A DNA stretch of 22,457 bases, taken from Clostridium sp. CAG:780. GTDB lineage: Bacteria > Bacillota > Clostridia > TANB77 > CAG-508. A program made the translations under genes and the position numbers. Positions 7,149 through 14,528 of this stretch are shown here, piece after piece. The DNA lies in NCBI GenBank assembly GCA_000434195.1, contig HF994475.1, forward strand, positions 1 through 22,457, in the 5' to 3' direction. Position 1 is the first letter of the stretch. Every line of letters begins with the position of its first letter. The notes below the pieces were generated by a model. That model made no database searches. It had not been told where the DNA came from and saw only the letters and a program-made list of their open reading frames with translations.

Positions 7149-8606
7149 ATGATACAGGAGAAAGCAAAAGAATTATATGAAGAGCTTAAACAGGGCAAAG
7201 GTTCTGCGAGTCTTTTTGGTATCAACTATTATGACGAAGAGACTAGAAAAATAATAGAGGTAATTACTAATGAGTGCAAGGCCTCGTACAGAGATAAAAA
7301 CAATGTTCAAAAACGATATGAGAGCGATCTGGACATAAAAACAGTACGCGAAATTGTAGAGCAATTACTTTCTGATAAGGGAGAAATAAAAAATTCTCTG
7401 ATAGCAAAGTTGACAACTCAAAGAGGAATCCCGGGACTAACAAAAGCTATGAAGATAGAGAAAAAAGTTTCTGAGAAAGGATTGCCATATTTGACAATGG
7501 ATAAACCTTTCCCGGATGATTTTACTAGCATTTTGACTGGCGTACCAAACAGAGAAGAATTAATGAAGAATGTAATAAATCCTTATGTGGCAAGACTTTC
7601 AAAACAAACACCGGAACTAGCTAAAAGGCACCCGTTCTCGAGAATGTTTAGTTCGCTAAGAAGAAAAGAAGTGTCAGACAATGATTTAATGTCAAGGTAC
7701 AAGCAGTATCTAAAAAATAACACTGATTTAAGTGACGAAAAAATTGATAATGTGTCGAGATATTTTATATATAATGTCCTTGGAAATAAGCAACTAATGG
7801 ATCAGCTTGTTACAGACGAAGTACAAGGAAATTCTTTAGAAGTAATAGGAGAGAAGAAGCAGAGAGGCTACAATGGTATGATTTCTAATATATCAAATGA
7901 TTTGATGGATATATTGGGGTCATATGAAAATCCAAATAAAGGATTAGAGGAAATACAAAGCATATATGCTAATGTGATGGGGCAACTTCAAGCTTTGGGA
8001 ACGGATCTTGAAAATGATCCAGAAAAGATTGAGGAACAAATAATAGAAATAAATAGAAATGTAAATCGACAAAGACAAGAGTACTACGGTAAAGACGGAT
8101 ATAGAAGAGTGAACGTTGGACTGGGAAAAAAAGACGTTGGCTTTGTGGATTTTCAAAATGTTCCTCAAGCTATGAAACTGTATGCTCAGCAATGTGGCAA
8201 ACTGGTTGAGAATGCTGACAATATGAGCAAGGAAGAGTATATAAAACAAGTTGCAAAGATGCATCTTAGATTCATACGAATTCATCCTTTCCCAGATGGC
8301 AATGGTAGAACTGCTCGAGCAATTACCAATATGTTCTTGGCGAAAAAAGGAGAATGTGCTGTTTTTGATAAAAGGACGAAAGGCAATTATGGAAGCTTCA
8401 TTGAAATGATAAATAACGAAGATGTGGCAAAATATAAACAAGCATTAAGTAGTGATGTAGCAACATGTGACCAGATAGAAGATAAAGTAGTATATAAATT
8501 GGAAGAGTACCTTGGAATTGAACTTCTAGGAGAAAAAGATTTATATAAAGATAGAGATATAACAGCACCATTACCTATTCAAAAAGAAGCGGATAATGAG
8601 AGATAA
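7149..8606 (+). CDS. fic: Fic domain protein (predicted AMP- or NMP-transferase)
   Basis: The protein has 485 residues. The Fic core lies at about 330-425, with the full active-site motif HPFPDGNGRTAR at 379-390: the catalytic His, the acidic metal ligand and the GNGR phosphate-binding turn are all present, so it should be active. The flap strand precedes it (GFVDFQNVPQ, 331-340). Fic enzymes usually transfer AMP from ATP to a protein hydroxyl, releasing pyrophosphate. About 320 residues of mostly helical, charged sequence precede the domain and match nothing I know; they may carry target recognition. I see no inhibitory S/TxxxE[G/N] helix in this protein. AGGAGA lies about nine bases before the ATG. 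The next gene encodes a NUDIX-pyrophosphatase fusion. Confidence 0.92.
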   Translation: MIQEKAKELYEELKQGKGSASLFGINYYDEETRKIIEVITNECKASYRDKNNVQKRYESDLDIKTVREIVEQLLSDKGEIKNSLIAKLTTQRGIPGLTKAMKIEKKVSEKGLPYLTMDKPFPDDFTSILTGVPNREELMKNVINPYVARLSKQTPELAKRHPFSRMFSSLRRKEVSDNDLMSRYKQYLKNNTDLSDEKIDNVSRYFIYNVLGNKQLMDQLVTDEVQGNSLEVIGEKKQRGYNGMISNISNDLMDILGSYENPNKGLEEIQSIYANVMGQLQALGTDLENDPEKIEEQIIEINRNVNRQRQEYYGKDGYRRVNVGLGKKDVGFVDFQNVPQAMKLYAQQCGKLVENADNMSKEEYIKQVAKMHLRFIRIHPFPDGNGRTARAITNMFLAKKGECAVFDKRTKGNYGSFIEMINNEDVAKYKQALSSDVATCDQIEDKVVYKLEEYLGIELLGEKDLYKDRDITAPLPIQKEADNER

Positions 8607-8626
8607 CAAGGACAATCCACATTTTG

Positions 8627-8635
8627 TGCTATAAT
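8627..8635 (+). promoter_or_regulatory. Extended -10 promoter candidate before the NUDIX-pyrophosphatase gene
   Basis: TGCTATAAT is a perfect extended -10 element in the 60-base gap after fic; no convincing -35 is present. It would allow expression of the downstream genes apart from fic. Confidence 0.4.
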
Positions 8636-8666
8636 TGTGGAAAAATAAACCTAAAAGGAGGATTTT

Positions 8667-9515
8667 ATGGCGGAGCTTTGGGATATATATGACGGAAACA
8701 AAAAGAATACAGGAAGAACGGCAGAAAGAGGAGTTTATGAGTTTAAAGATGGAGAATATCATTTGGTAGTACAAGCCATTATTTTAAACACAAAAAATGA
8801 AATATTGATTAGTAAGAGAGCTCCATTTAAGAAGTTTGGTGGAATGTGGGAATGTAATGGTGGTTCTGCGTTGAAAGGAGAAACAAGCTTAGAGGGAATT
8901 CTAAGAGAAGTAAAAGAGGAGTTAGGAATTAAATTTTCGAAAACAGAAGCTATTTTTCTAAAAGAGGTAAAACGTGAAATGGTCCCTGCAAATTTCAAAG
9001 ATTTGTGGTTGTTTAAACGTGATATAAGTGATGAAGAAATTACATTTCCGGATGGAGAGGCTACAGAATTTAAATGGGTGAGCATAGACGAGTTTATGGA
9101 AATGTTTAATAATAAAGAAATTGTGCCAACTGTTGATTTTGGACGAGATGAATATGAATTGGCGCTAAGAACTAAACAAAGAGAGTCTTATAGATTCATA
9201 GGAAAGAATGTAAGCGTGAGAATAGATAGACCTTTAAATAGCAAGCATCCAAAGCATGGATTTGTATATGAAGCAAATTATGGTTATGTCCCAAATACAG
9301 TAAGTGGTGACGGAGAAGAACTGGATGCTTATGTGTTAGGAGTAAATGAGCCTGTGCAAGAGTTTACAGGAAAGTGCATAGCTGTGATTCACAGAACAAA
9401 TGACGATGATGACAAATTAATAATTGTTCCAGAAGACAAGAATCTTACAGATGAGGAGATTAGAAAGTTTACAAATTTTCAAGAACAATTTTTTGAAAGT
9501 GAGATTATCAGATAA
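8667..9515 (+). CDS. NUDIX hydrolase fused to a class I-type inorganic pyrophosphatase domain
   Basis: This is a two-domain protein of 282 residues. The N-terminal NUDIX domain has a complete box at residues 66-88 (Gx5Ex7REUxEExGU, ending REVKEELGI). The C-terminal domain (about 175-282) matches the short clostridial soluble pyrophosphatase family: IGKNVSVRIDRP, HPKHGFVYEANYGYVP, a DGEELDAYVLG stretch giving the metal-binding acidic residues, and FQEQFFESEI at the end. NUDIX enzymes cleave nucleoside diphosphate-X compounds and some release pyrophosphate, which the second domain would remove. AAAGGAGGA lies a few bases before the ATG. A single uninterrupted frame argues for a true fusion. Confidence 0.88.
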   Translation: MAELWDIYDGNKKNTGRTAERGVYEFKDGEYHLVVQAIILNTKNEILISKRAPFKKFGGMWECNGGSALKGETSLEGILREVKEELGIKFSKTEAIFLKEVKREMVPANFKDLWLFKRDISDEEITFPDGEATEFKWVSIDEFMEMFNNKEIVPTVDFGRDEYELALRTKQRESYRFIGKNVSVRIDRPLNSKHPKHGFVYEANYGYVPNTVSGDGEELDAYVLGVNEPVQEFTGKCIAVIHRTNDDDDKLIIVPEDKNLTDEEIRKFTNFQEQFFESEIIR

Positions 9516-9589
9516 CATTTGTATCAAGACCAAATGATAATTTGGGCGTGGGAATGATTTTATATGATGAATAAAAGAGGAGCAAACTG

Positions 9590-10522
9590 ATGGATAAAAA
9601 GGAAGAATATTTAAATGAATTATTAGAAAATCCGAGTGGTGCACAGGTATTAAGTGATAAACTAAGCCAGTTACTAGAAGATAAGGAGTTTTACAAATAT
9701 GGATTGCTAGTTCCAATCATAGAAAAGTTATTAAGTAGTGGATATGAAAATACGGTATTAAGCCAATTTTCTCACATTTTACAAAGAGCGTTAAAAGATG
9801 AAATTCTGGATATTGCAGAGATGATTTCGGATGTGCCAGAGGGGCAAGATACATTAACCAATAATGCAACACAAGTCATTGCAAGGTTGGATGGAGAAGA
9901 TATCGTAGATTTTATTGATTTGCTTAGTGATGAGAAAAAGCAAGAAATGTTTGAGAGAAACGAATATTCATATAATCTTTATAGACAGGGACTAATTCGA
10001 GAATCAACATTAGGTGGAATTATTAAGGGAGATGTTTCGATATTTGTCGAAGAAATCATTAAAGAAGTTTCGGAAGGAAAAGAGTTAAAGAAAATCGGAG
10101 ATGAGGGCACTTATAGTGATGCAATAGAGACAAATGGATATGTCATAAAGTTGGGCGAAACTAGAGATAAGTTTGAAATACCATACCATCCTAATATTTT
10201 GCAACCTTTGTTGAGAGAGAAAATCTCAGACAAAGAGGGCAAAGATGTTTTAATTGTCGAGGTACAAGACAAGGTTGATACTAAAAACGTAACAGAACAG
10301 CAAAGGCAAGAGTTGATAAATAAACTTAAGAAATCTAAGATTAAATGCAAAGATATTCTATATGGAAATATTGGAATTCTTCAAAAGCCTAACCAAAGAA
10401 GATTGTTTGATGGTGTTGGAGGAATAACAGATCATAAAAACATAAAAGAAGAAACACTAAAACCGGGAGAGCCAGTTGTATATGATACTGATATGATAGA
10501 ATATGATGATTCTGATAGATAA
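9590..10522 (+). CDS. Predicted protein kinase-like protein with N-terminal helical domain
   Basis: The first 165 residues are helical and acidic with no known match. The C-terminal half shows reduced kinase-fold landmarks: a Gly/Thr loop IGDEGTY (169-175), VIKLG with the ATP-binding Lys at 187, a conserved-looking EIPYHPNILQPLLRE (the lobe after the first strands, Glu210), a hinge-like LIVEVQD (221-227), KDILYGN (254-260) with the D-x4-N spacing of a catalytic loop, and VVYDTD (297-301) in the place of DFG. This is a family-level inference from motif order; the HRD histidine is absent, so it may be atypical or a pseudokinase. AGAGGAG lies eight bases before the ATG. It sits between two NUDIX genes, downstream of fic. 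Confidence 0.6.
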   Translation: MDKKEEYLNELLENPSGAQVLSDKLSQLLEDKEFYKYGLLVPIIEKLLSSGYENTVLSQFSHILQRALKDEILDIAEMISDVPEGQDTLTNNATQVIARLDGEDIVDFIDLLSDEKKQEMFERNEYSYNLYRQGLIRESTLGGIIKGDVSIFVEEIIKEVSEGKELKKIGDEGTYSDAIETNGYVIKLGETRDKFEIPYHPNILQPLLREKISDKEGKDVLIVEVQDKVDTKNVTEQQRQELINKLKKSKIKCKDILYGNIGILQKPNQRRLFDGVGGITDHKNIKEETLKPGEPVVYDTDMIEYDDSDR

Positions 10523-10525
10523 CCA

Positions 10526-10553
10526 TTGCATAAAGCAAATAATATGATATAAT
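10526..10553 (+). promoter_or_regulatory. Promoter of the second NUDIX gene
   Basis: TTGCAT (10526) and TATAAT (10548) are separated by 16 bases, just after the stop of the kinase-like gene. Transcripts would begin near 10560 and carry the hairpin leader that follows. Confidence 0.65.
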
Positions 10554-10579
10554 GCTACTTAGTAAAAGGCGAAAGATAT

Positions 10580-10657
10580 AAGACTAACATTTGAAATTTA
10601 TTAACATACCAAGAGTATGCCGATAAATTTCAAATTTGTTTTATAAATAAAAGTCTT
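10580..10657 (+). promoter_or_regulatory. Nested-hairpin 5' leader of the second NUDIX gene
   Basis: Three nested perfect stems: AAGACT (10580) with AGTCTT (10652), TTTGAAATTTAT (10590) with ATAAATTTCAAA (10623), and CATAC (10605) with GTATG (10615), capped by CAAGA. It fills the leader between promoter and ribosome binding site. There is no T-tract, so a regulatory leader or small RNA is more likely than a terminator. Confidence 0.55.
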
Positions 10658-10675
10658 GGAAAGGAATTAAATAAA

Positions 10676-11143
10676 ATGGATTTAACAATTAAAGTAGAAG
10701 ATTATAAGTTAAATGTAAGAGCCGCGGGGATTATAATTCATAACAACAAAGTCTTAACACACAGAAATCTTAACTCGAATCACTATACTTTTATAGGAGG
10801 AAGAGTTGAAATCGGCGAAGATTCAGCAACTACCGTAAAAAGAGAAATTGAAGAGGAACTTGGAAAAGAAGTCGAAATAATAGAACATGGAGGCGTAATA
10901 GAAAATTTTTTCGAGATGCAAGGGACTAAATATCACGAGATGCTGTTTATGCATAGAGCTGAATTTGTAGATGAAGAAGATCAAAAAATAGAATATACAT
11001 TGAAGAATAGAGAGGGCAAAGACTATTTGCAATATGAGTGGATAGACATAGACCATTTAGATGACTATCCAATAAAACCGGCAATAATAAAAGAAATATT
11101 AAAACAAGGAAAATTTCCGGTACATATGATAAACAAAGACTAA
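10676..11143 (+). CDS. NUDIX hydrolase
   Basis: This is a single-domain NUDIX protein of 155 residues. The NUDIX box spans residues 42-64 (GRVEIGE ... REIEEELGK) and meets the Gx5Ex7REUxEExG pattern; only the last, normally hydrophobic position is Lys. The upstream strand RAAGIIIHNNKVLTHR and downstream EWIDIDHL complete the fold. The substrate is unpredictable from the box; related clostridial enzymes act on nucleoside diphosphate derivatives. GGAAAGGA lies about ten bases before the ATG. It has its own promoter and a structured leader, so it may be regulated separately from the kinase-like gene upstream. Confidence 0.9.
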   Translation: MDLTIKVEDYKLNVRAAGIIIHNNKVLTHRNLNSNHYTFIGGRVEIGEDSATTVKREIEEELGKEVEIIEHGGVIENFFEMQGTKYHEMLFMHRAEFVDEEDQKIEYTLKNREGKDYLQYEWIDIDHLDDYPIKPAIIKEILKQGKFPVHMINKD

Positions 11144-11178
11144 CACGAAACTATAATTACAGAAATATGGCTTAAACG

Positions 11179-11207
11179 TTGATTTTTTCGGCATAATTTG
11201 ATATAAT
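11179..11207 (+). promoter_or_regulatory. Promoter of the MBL/DUF3006 operon
   Basis: TTGATT (11179) and TATAAT (11202) are separated by 17 bases and placed 35 bases before the start codon. Confidence 0.75.
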
Positions 11208-11241
11208 TATTTACATAAAATTCTGAAAGGAGGACGTGCAT

Positions 11242-12225
11242 ATGGCGAATGCCAAGCACAACAAGAAACGGTTTAAGGGCATAATCACGATTCTCATTCT
11301 GATTGTGCTCGTCGCCACGTCTGTGGTGATGATTGAGAAGGAGCCGAAGGCGCCTAGATCCGGACAGGTGAACCAGCCGGCAATCAACCAGAATGGAGAA
11401 CCCTTAGGGGAACTCCTGATGACAATGATTGATGTAGGACAAGCGGATTCCTTTCTGTTTGAACAGAACGGAAAAGTAGCAGTTATCGATTGTGGAACGC
11501 GGTCGACGGGAAAGGATGTAGTTTCTTATCTTAAAGGCAAAGGGATAACGCGAATTGATTATCTTATTGGAACTCATCCTCATGAGGACCACATGGGCGG
11601 CATGTATGCAGTTCTTACTAGCTTTGATATCGGAACAGTTATTATTCCGAAGGTAACAAAAAGCGAGATTACCACGAACTGGTATACCAAGCTCATGGGA
11701 GAACTTAGTAGTGGTAAATATGATGTGCAGTACTCCGAAGTTGGCCATGAGTATACTCTTGGCCAGGCAAAGATGAAAATCATTGGACCTATTACAGAGC
11801 CTGATGACGAAAACCTCAACAATTATTCGATAGTGATGAAAGTCTCCTTTGGAGACATGGATGTCATTATGACTGGTGATGCTGAGGAGCAGGTTGAAAA
11901 AGAGATCCTTCAGTCTGGTGCAGATCTTGATGCAGAAATGCTTAAAGTGGGACACCATGGTTCGCAGACTTCTACGAGTGATGCGTTTTTGGATGAGATA
12001 GATCCTGATTATGCGCTGATTAGTGCAAAAGTCGGAAACAAGTATGATCATCCGATGCCAGCAACTATGGCTAAACTAGAAGCGCGGAATATTGAAGTGT
12101 ACCGCACTGACGAACAGGGAAATGTGGTAATAACGATTACCGCTAAGGAAATTACATTCAACTGTACTCCGGGGGACTACCAAAGCGGAACCCAGTTAGC
12201 AGAAAGTTCCAAAAAAGGAGGGTGA
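11242..12225 (+). CDS. ComEC/Rec2-like metallo-beta-lactamase-fold hydrolase, membrane-anchored
   Basis: The protein has 327 residues. A basic start and one hydrophobic segment (about residues 12-31) form an uncleaved anchor or signal, followed by a linker. The metallo-beta-lactamase domain follows, with MIDVGQADSFLF, VIDCGT, the zinc motif HPHEDH (112-117), a GDAEE metal-ligand aspartate and KVGHHGS. This is the stand-alone form of the domain found at the C-terminus of the ComEC DNA-uptake channel; a secreted or surface nuclease or phosphodiesterase role is plausible. I start at ATG 242 (base 11242), eight bases after AAAGGAGG; GTG 11236 overlaps the spacer. Codon use is much richer in G and C than in the neighbours, pointing to transfer from another genome. 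Confidence 0.88.
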   Translation: MANAKHNKKRFKGIITILILIVLVATSVVMIEKEPKAPRSGQVNQPAINQNGEPLGELLMTMIDVGQADSFLFEQNGKVAVIDCGTRSTGKDVVSYLKGKGITRIDYLIGTHPHEDHMGGMYAVLTSFDIGTVIIPKVTKSEITTNWYTKLMGELSSGKYDVQYSEVGHEYTLGQAKMKIIGPITEPDDENLNNYSIVMKVSFGDMDVIMTGDAEEQVEKEILQSGADLDAEMLKVGHHGSQTSTSDAFLDEIDPDYALISAKVGNKYDHPMPATMAKLEARNIEVYRTDEQGNVVITITAKEITFNCTPGDYQSGTQLAESSKKGG

Positions 12226-12230
12226 CTGAT

Positions 12231-12515
12231 ATGGAAAGCTTCGCTTCCATTGACCGCATCGAGGGCAATTTCGTTGTCCTTGAAGTAGAGCTCGTAAGAG
12301 CACAAGAAAGAGCGGAATACGACTTTTTGGACGATGACCAAACCGTATTCGTAGATGTACCCAAAAGTATGGCGAGCAAGCTTGGAGACATCCGAGAAGG
12401 TGATATCCTTCTGGTAACGCACCAAGATGGAATCATTTCTAACATTGTTTGCAAAGATGATGTTGAAAAGAGAAAAAGAGTGGAGAGACTCGCAAAAATC
12501 ATGAGCAAAATCTAA
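12231..12515 (+). CDS. DUF3006 family protein
   Basis: The protein has 94 residues and matches DUF3006, a small beta-rich family: it opens with SIDRIEGNFVVLEVE, then VFVDVPKSM, LGDIREGDILLV and a basic helical tail. Genes of this family commonly sit immediately after stand-alone ComEC-like hydrolases, as here with a five-base gap. A joint role, perhaps as an inhibitor or processing partner, has been supposed but not shown. ATG 12231 follows GGAGGG by eight bases; the in-frame GTG at 12222 overlaps that site. It shares the GC-rich codon use of its partner and ends at a very strong terminator. Confidence 0.85.
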   Translation: MESFASIDRIEGNFVVLEVELVRAQERAEYDFLDDDQTVFVDVPKSMASKLGDIREGDILLVTHQDGIISNIVCKDDVEKRKRVERLAKIMSKI

Positions 12516-12522
12516 ACCGGAA

Positions 12523-12560
12523 CAGGAGGGGAAATATTTCCCCTCCTGCATTTACTTTTT
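12523..12560 (+). terminator. Strong intrinsic terminator closing the GC-rich island
   Basis: Bases 12523-12548 are a perfect 26-base palindrome built on CAGGAGGGGAAAT and its complement, followed by TTTACTTTTT. Confidence 0.85.
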
Positions 12561-12572
12561 AGAGTAAAAATA

Positions 12573-12601
12573 TTGAAATTAGAGCTATTTTGTTATATAA
12601 T
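12573..12601 (+). promoter_or_regulatory. Promoter of prfA
   Basis: TTGAAA (12573) and TATAAT (12596) are separated by 17 bases, 31 bases before the start codon. Confidence 0.8.
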
Positions 12602-12632
12602 AATTAAGCTATAAAAATAAAGGAGAGATTTT

Positions 12633-13694
12633 ATGTTTCAAAAATTAGAGGCCGTAGAGCAAAGATATGAAGAACTTACTAAAAAGATATCAGATCCAGA
12701 TGTAATTGCAAGAACCAGTGAGTGGACACAATACATGAAAGAGCACGCTGAAATCGAAGAGGTTGTTTTAAAATATAAAGAATATAAAAAAGTAAAACAA
12801 AGTTTAGCAGATGCAGAAGAATTAATGAAAGATCCAGAAATGAAAGAACTTGCCGAGGAAGAAGCGAAAGCTGATAGAGAGCAACTTCCAAAGTTAGAAG
12901 AAGAGCTAAAAGTATTACTAATACCAAAAGACCCAGATGATGATAAAAACATAATCTGCGAAATAAGAGGTGGAGCCGGAGGTGATGAAGCTGCTTTGTT
13001 TGCAGGAACCCTATTTAGAATGTATTCAATGTATGCAGAAAGAAAGCACTGGAAACTAGAAGTATTAAATGAAAATGAGACAGGATTAGGCGGATATAAA
13101 GAAATATCGTTTATGATTTCTGGAAAAGGTGCATATAGTAGGCTAAAATATGAAAGTGGAGTTCATAGAGTACAAAGAGTTCCAGAGACAGAAGCAAGTG
13201 GAAGAATCCATACATCAACAGCAACAGTCGCAGTGCTACCAGTAGTAGATGATGTACAAATAGACATAAATCCAGCAGATATAAAGCTAGAAGTATTTAG
13301 AGCATCAGGAGCTGGAGGACAACATGTAAACAAGACGTCATCAGCAGTAAGACTAATTCACATTCCAACAGGAATGGTGGCAGAATGTCAAACTGAGCGT
13401 TCTCAAACTCAAAATAGAGAATATGCTATGAAGTTATTGCAATCAAGATTATACGAAAAAGAAAGACAAGAAAGAGATTCAAAACTTGCAAGTGAAAGAA
13501 AGAGTCAAATTGGAAGTGGAGATAGAAGCGAAAAAATTCGTACATACAATTACCCACAAGGACGTATAACAGACCACAGAATTGGCTTAAGCATCTATCA
13601 AATGGAAGATTTCTTAAATGGGAATTTAGATGAGATGATAGATAATCTAATTGCAGCAGACAGAGCAGAAAAATTAAAAGGATCAGATGAATAA
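12633..13694 (+). CDS. prfA: Peptide chain release factor 1 (RF1)
   Basis: The protein is 353 residues, the usual RF1 length. It carries the peptidyl-tRNA hydrolysis motif GAGGQHVNKT and the RF1-type codon-reading tripeptide PxT as PET (in RVPETEASGRIHTS), so it should read UAA and UAG rather than UGA. The N-terminal helical domain, the IRGGAGGDEA segment and the C-terminal YNYPQGRITDHR region are all intact. AAGGAGAG precedes the ATG. It has its own promoter and terminator; prmC, the methyltransferase often found next to prfA, is absent here. Codon use is AT-rich like the rest of the chromosome, in contrast with the island just upstream. Confidence 0.98.
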   Translation: MFQKLEAVEQRYEELTKKISDPDVIARTSEWTQYMKEHAEIEEVVLKYKEYKKVKQSLADAEELMKDPEMKELAEEEAKADREQLPKLEEELKVLLIPKDPDDDKNIICEIRGGAGGDEAALFAGTLFRMYSMYAERKHWKLEVLNENETGLGGYKEISFMISGKGAYSRLKYESGVHRVQRVPETEASGRIHTSTATVAVLPVVDDVQIDINPADIKLEVFRASGAGGQHVNKTSSAVRLIHIPTGMVAECQTERSQTQNREYAMKLLQSRLYEKERQERDSKLASERKSQIGSGDRSEKIRTYNYPQGRITDHRIGLSIYQMEDFLNGNLDEMIDNLIAADRAEKLKGSDE

Positions 13695-13711
13695 TAGAAT
13701 ATAAAAAACAA

Positions 13712-13745
13712 AAATGAATACAATTTATTAGTATTCATTTTTTTA
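13712..13745 (+). terminator. Intrinsic terminator of prfA
   Basis: AAATGAATAC (13712) pairs with GTATTCATTT (13731), followed by a T-run. Confidence 0.85.
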
Positions 13746-13756
13746 TATAAAATATG

Positions 13757-13785
13757 TTGAAAAATGTAAAAAAATGTAGTATTAT
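13757..13785 (+). promoter_or_regulatory. Promoter of the small membrane protein gene
   Basis: TTGAAA (13757) and TATTAT (13780) are separated by 17 bases. Confidence 0.65.
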
Positions 13786-13816
13786 GTATATAAAATAATG
13801 AAAGGGGGACTAAAAA

Positions 13817-14266
13817 ATGCACTATACATACGGAACAGATTTCGCAGATATCTCTACAACAACAGCAACAAAAGCAGCGTCAGGAATGATATGGGTAGTA
13901 ATATCTGCTATACTTGCAGTTATAGGAGGAATAGTATTATACTTCACATTTTTAAGCAAAAAAAATGAAGGAAAATTTACAGGATTCTTAGGATGGATGT
14001 ATGATTTCTTAACATTCAAAAAAATGATGATAGAAAACTTACTAAAAATCTTATACTTAATTGCAGCAATATTTATAACATTAGGATCATTTGCACTAAT
14101 ATCAACAAGTTTCATAGCATTCTTAATGACATTAGTATTTGGAAATATAGCAGCAAGAGTTGTATATGAGTTATTCCTAGTAACATTAGTTATTTGCAGA
14201 AACACAACTGACATTAACAAAAAATTAGGAAACAAAGAAGTAACAAAAAATGAGGAAGGAAAATAA
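13817..14266 (+). CDS. Small membrane protein, DUF4282-like
   Basis: The protein has 149 residues with three hydrophobic segments, at about 24-46, 74-96 and 98-122. After the second and third come VYELFLVTLVICRNTTDINKKL, which has the pattern of DUF4282 proteins (a double membrane span followed by a conserved Arg/Glu-containing helix); the resemblance is by eye. The N-terminus is Thr-rich and has no cleavage site. GAAAGGGGG precedes the ATG. It is monocistronic, with its own promoter and terminator. The function is unknown. Confidence 0.7.
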   Translation: MHYTYGTDFADISTTTATKAASGMIWVVISAILAVIGGIVLYFTFLSKKNEGKFTGFLGWMYDFLTFKKMMIENLLKILYLIAAIFITLGSFALISTSFIAFLMTLVFGNIAARVVYELFLVTLVICRNTTDINKKLGNKEVTKNEEGK

Positions 14267-14286
14267 TTCTTTCAAAAAATAAAAAA

Positions 14287-14327
14287 CAAACCGTTAGAAC
14301 CAAGAGGACTAGCGGTTTATTTTTTTT
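14287..14327 (+). terminator. Intrinsic terminator after the DUF4282-like gene
   Basis: AAACCGTTAG (14287) pairs with CTAGCGGTTT (14308) with one G-U pair, followed by a T-run. Confidence 0.85.
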
Positions 14328-14387
14328 ATGTCAAATTATGCAAGAACAGAGATGAATGCCGAAATACTAAACAACAAGATAAACCAA

Positions 14388-14428
14388 GCACCTATACATT
14401 TACAATTAAGTAGATGTATAGGCTTTTT
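14388..14428 (+). repeat. Left 35-bp repeat of the RhuM cassette (terminator hairpin)
   Basis: Bases 14388-14422 are GCA plus a 13-bp stem (CCTATACATTTAC with GTAGATGTATAGG, one T-G pair) around AATTAA, then CTTTTT. The same 35 bases recur at 15542-15576 with one substitution in the loop. No gene lies between this terminator and the previous one, so it has no obvious transcript to end. Confidence 0.85.
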
Positions 14429-14440
14429 AATTCTTTACTA

Positions 14441-14469
14441 TTGACAAAAACAAATGTTTTGTATAAAAT
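14441..14469 (+). promoter_or_regulatory. RhuM promoter with palindromic operator in the spacer
   Basis: The -35 box TTGACA is at 14441. The -10 is TAAAAT at 14464 (17-base spacing) or TATAAA at 14462 (15-base spacing). The spacer is filled by AAAAC AAAT GTTTT (14447-14460), an inverted repeat that resembles a weak LexA box (GAAC-N4-GTTC type). A repressor bound there would block RNA polymerase. Confidence 0.65.
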
Positions 14470-14528
14470 TATAAAGGATATTCAAAACGCAATTAAATAG
14501 AAAATAAGTTTTGAAAGGAGTTTGCATA

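Noticed and set aside
7944..8441. Leftward open frame of 165 codons inside fic
   Set aside because: No start signal, no recognisable motifs, fully antisense to the conserved Fic domain.
11404..12051. Leftward open frame of 215 codons
   Set aside because: It lies entirely antisense to the MBL-fold gene, has no ribosome binding site and no domain; it is a shadow of the GC-richer gene.
14329..14445. Possible micro-ORF of about 38 codons after the DUF4282-like terminator
   Set aside because: No ribosome binding site, and the frame runs through the terminator hairpin; probably non-coding or remnant sequence.
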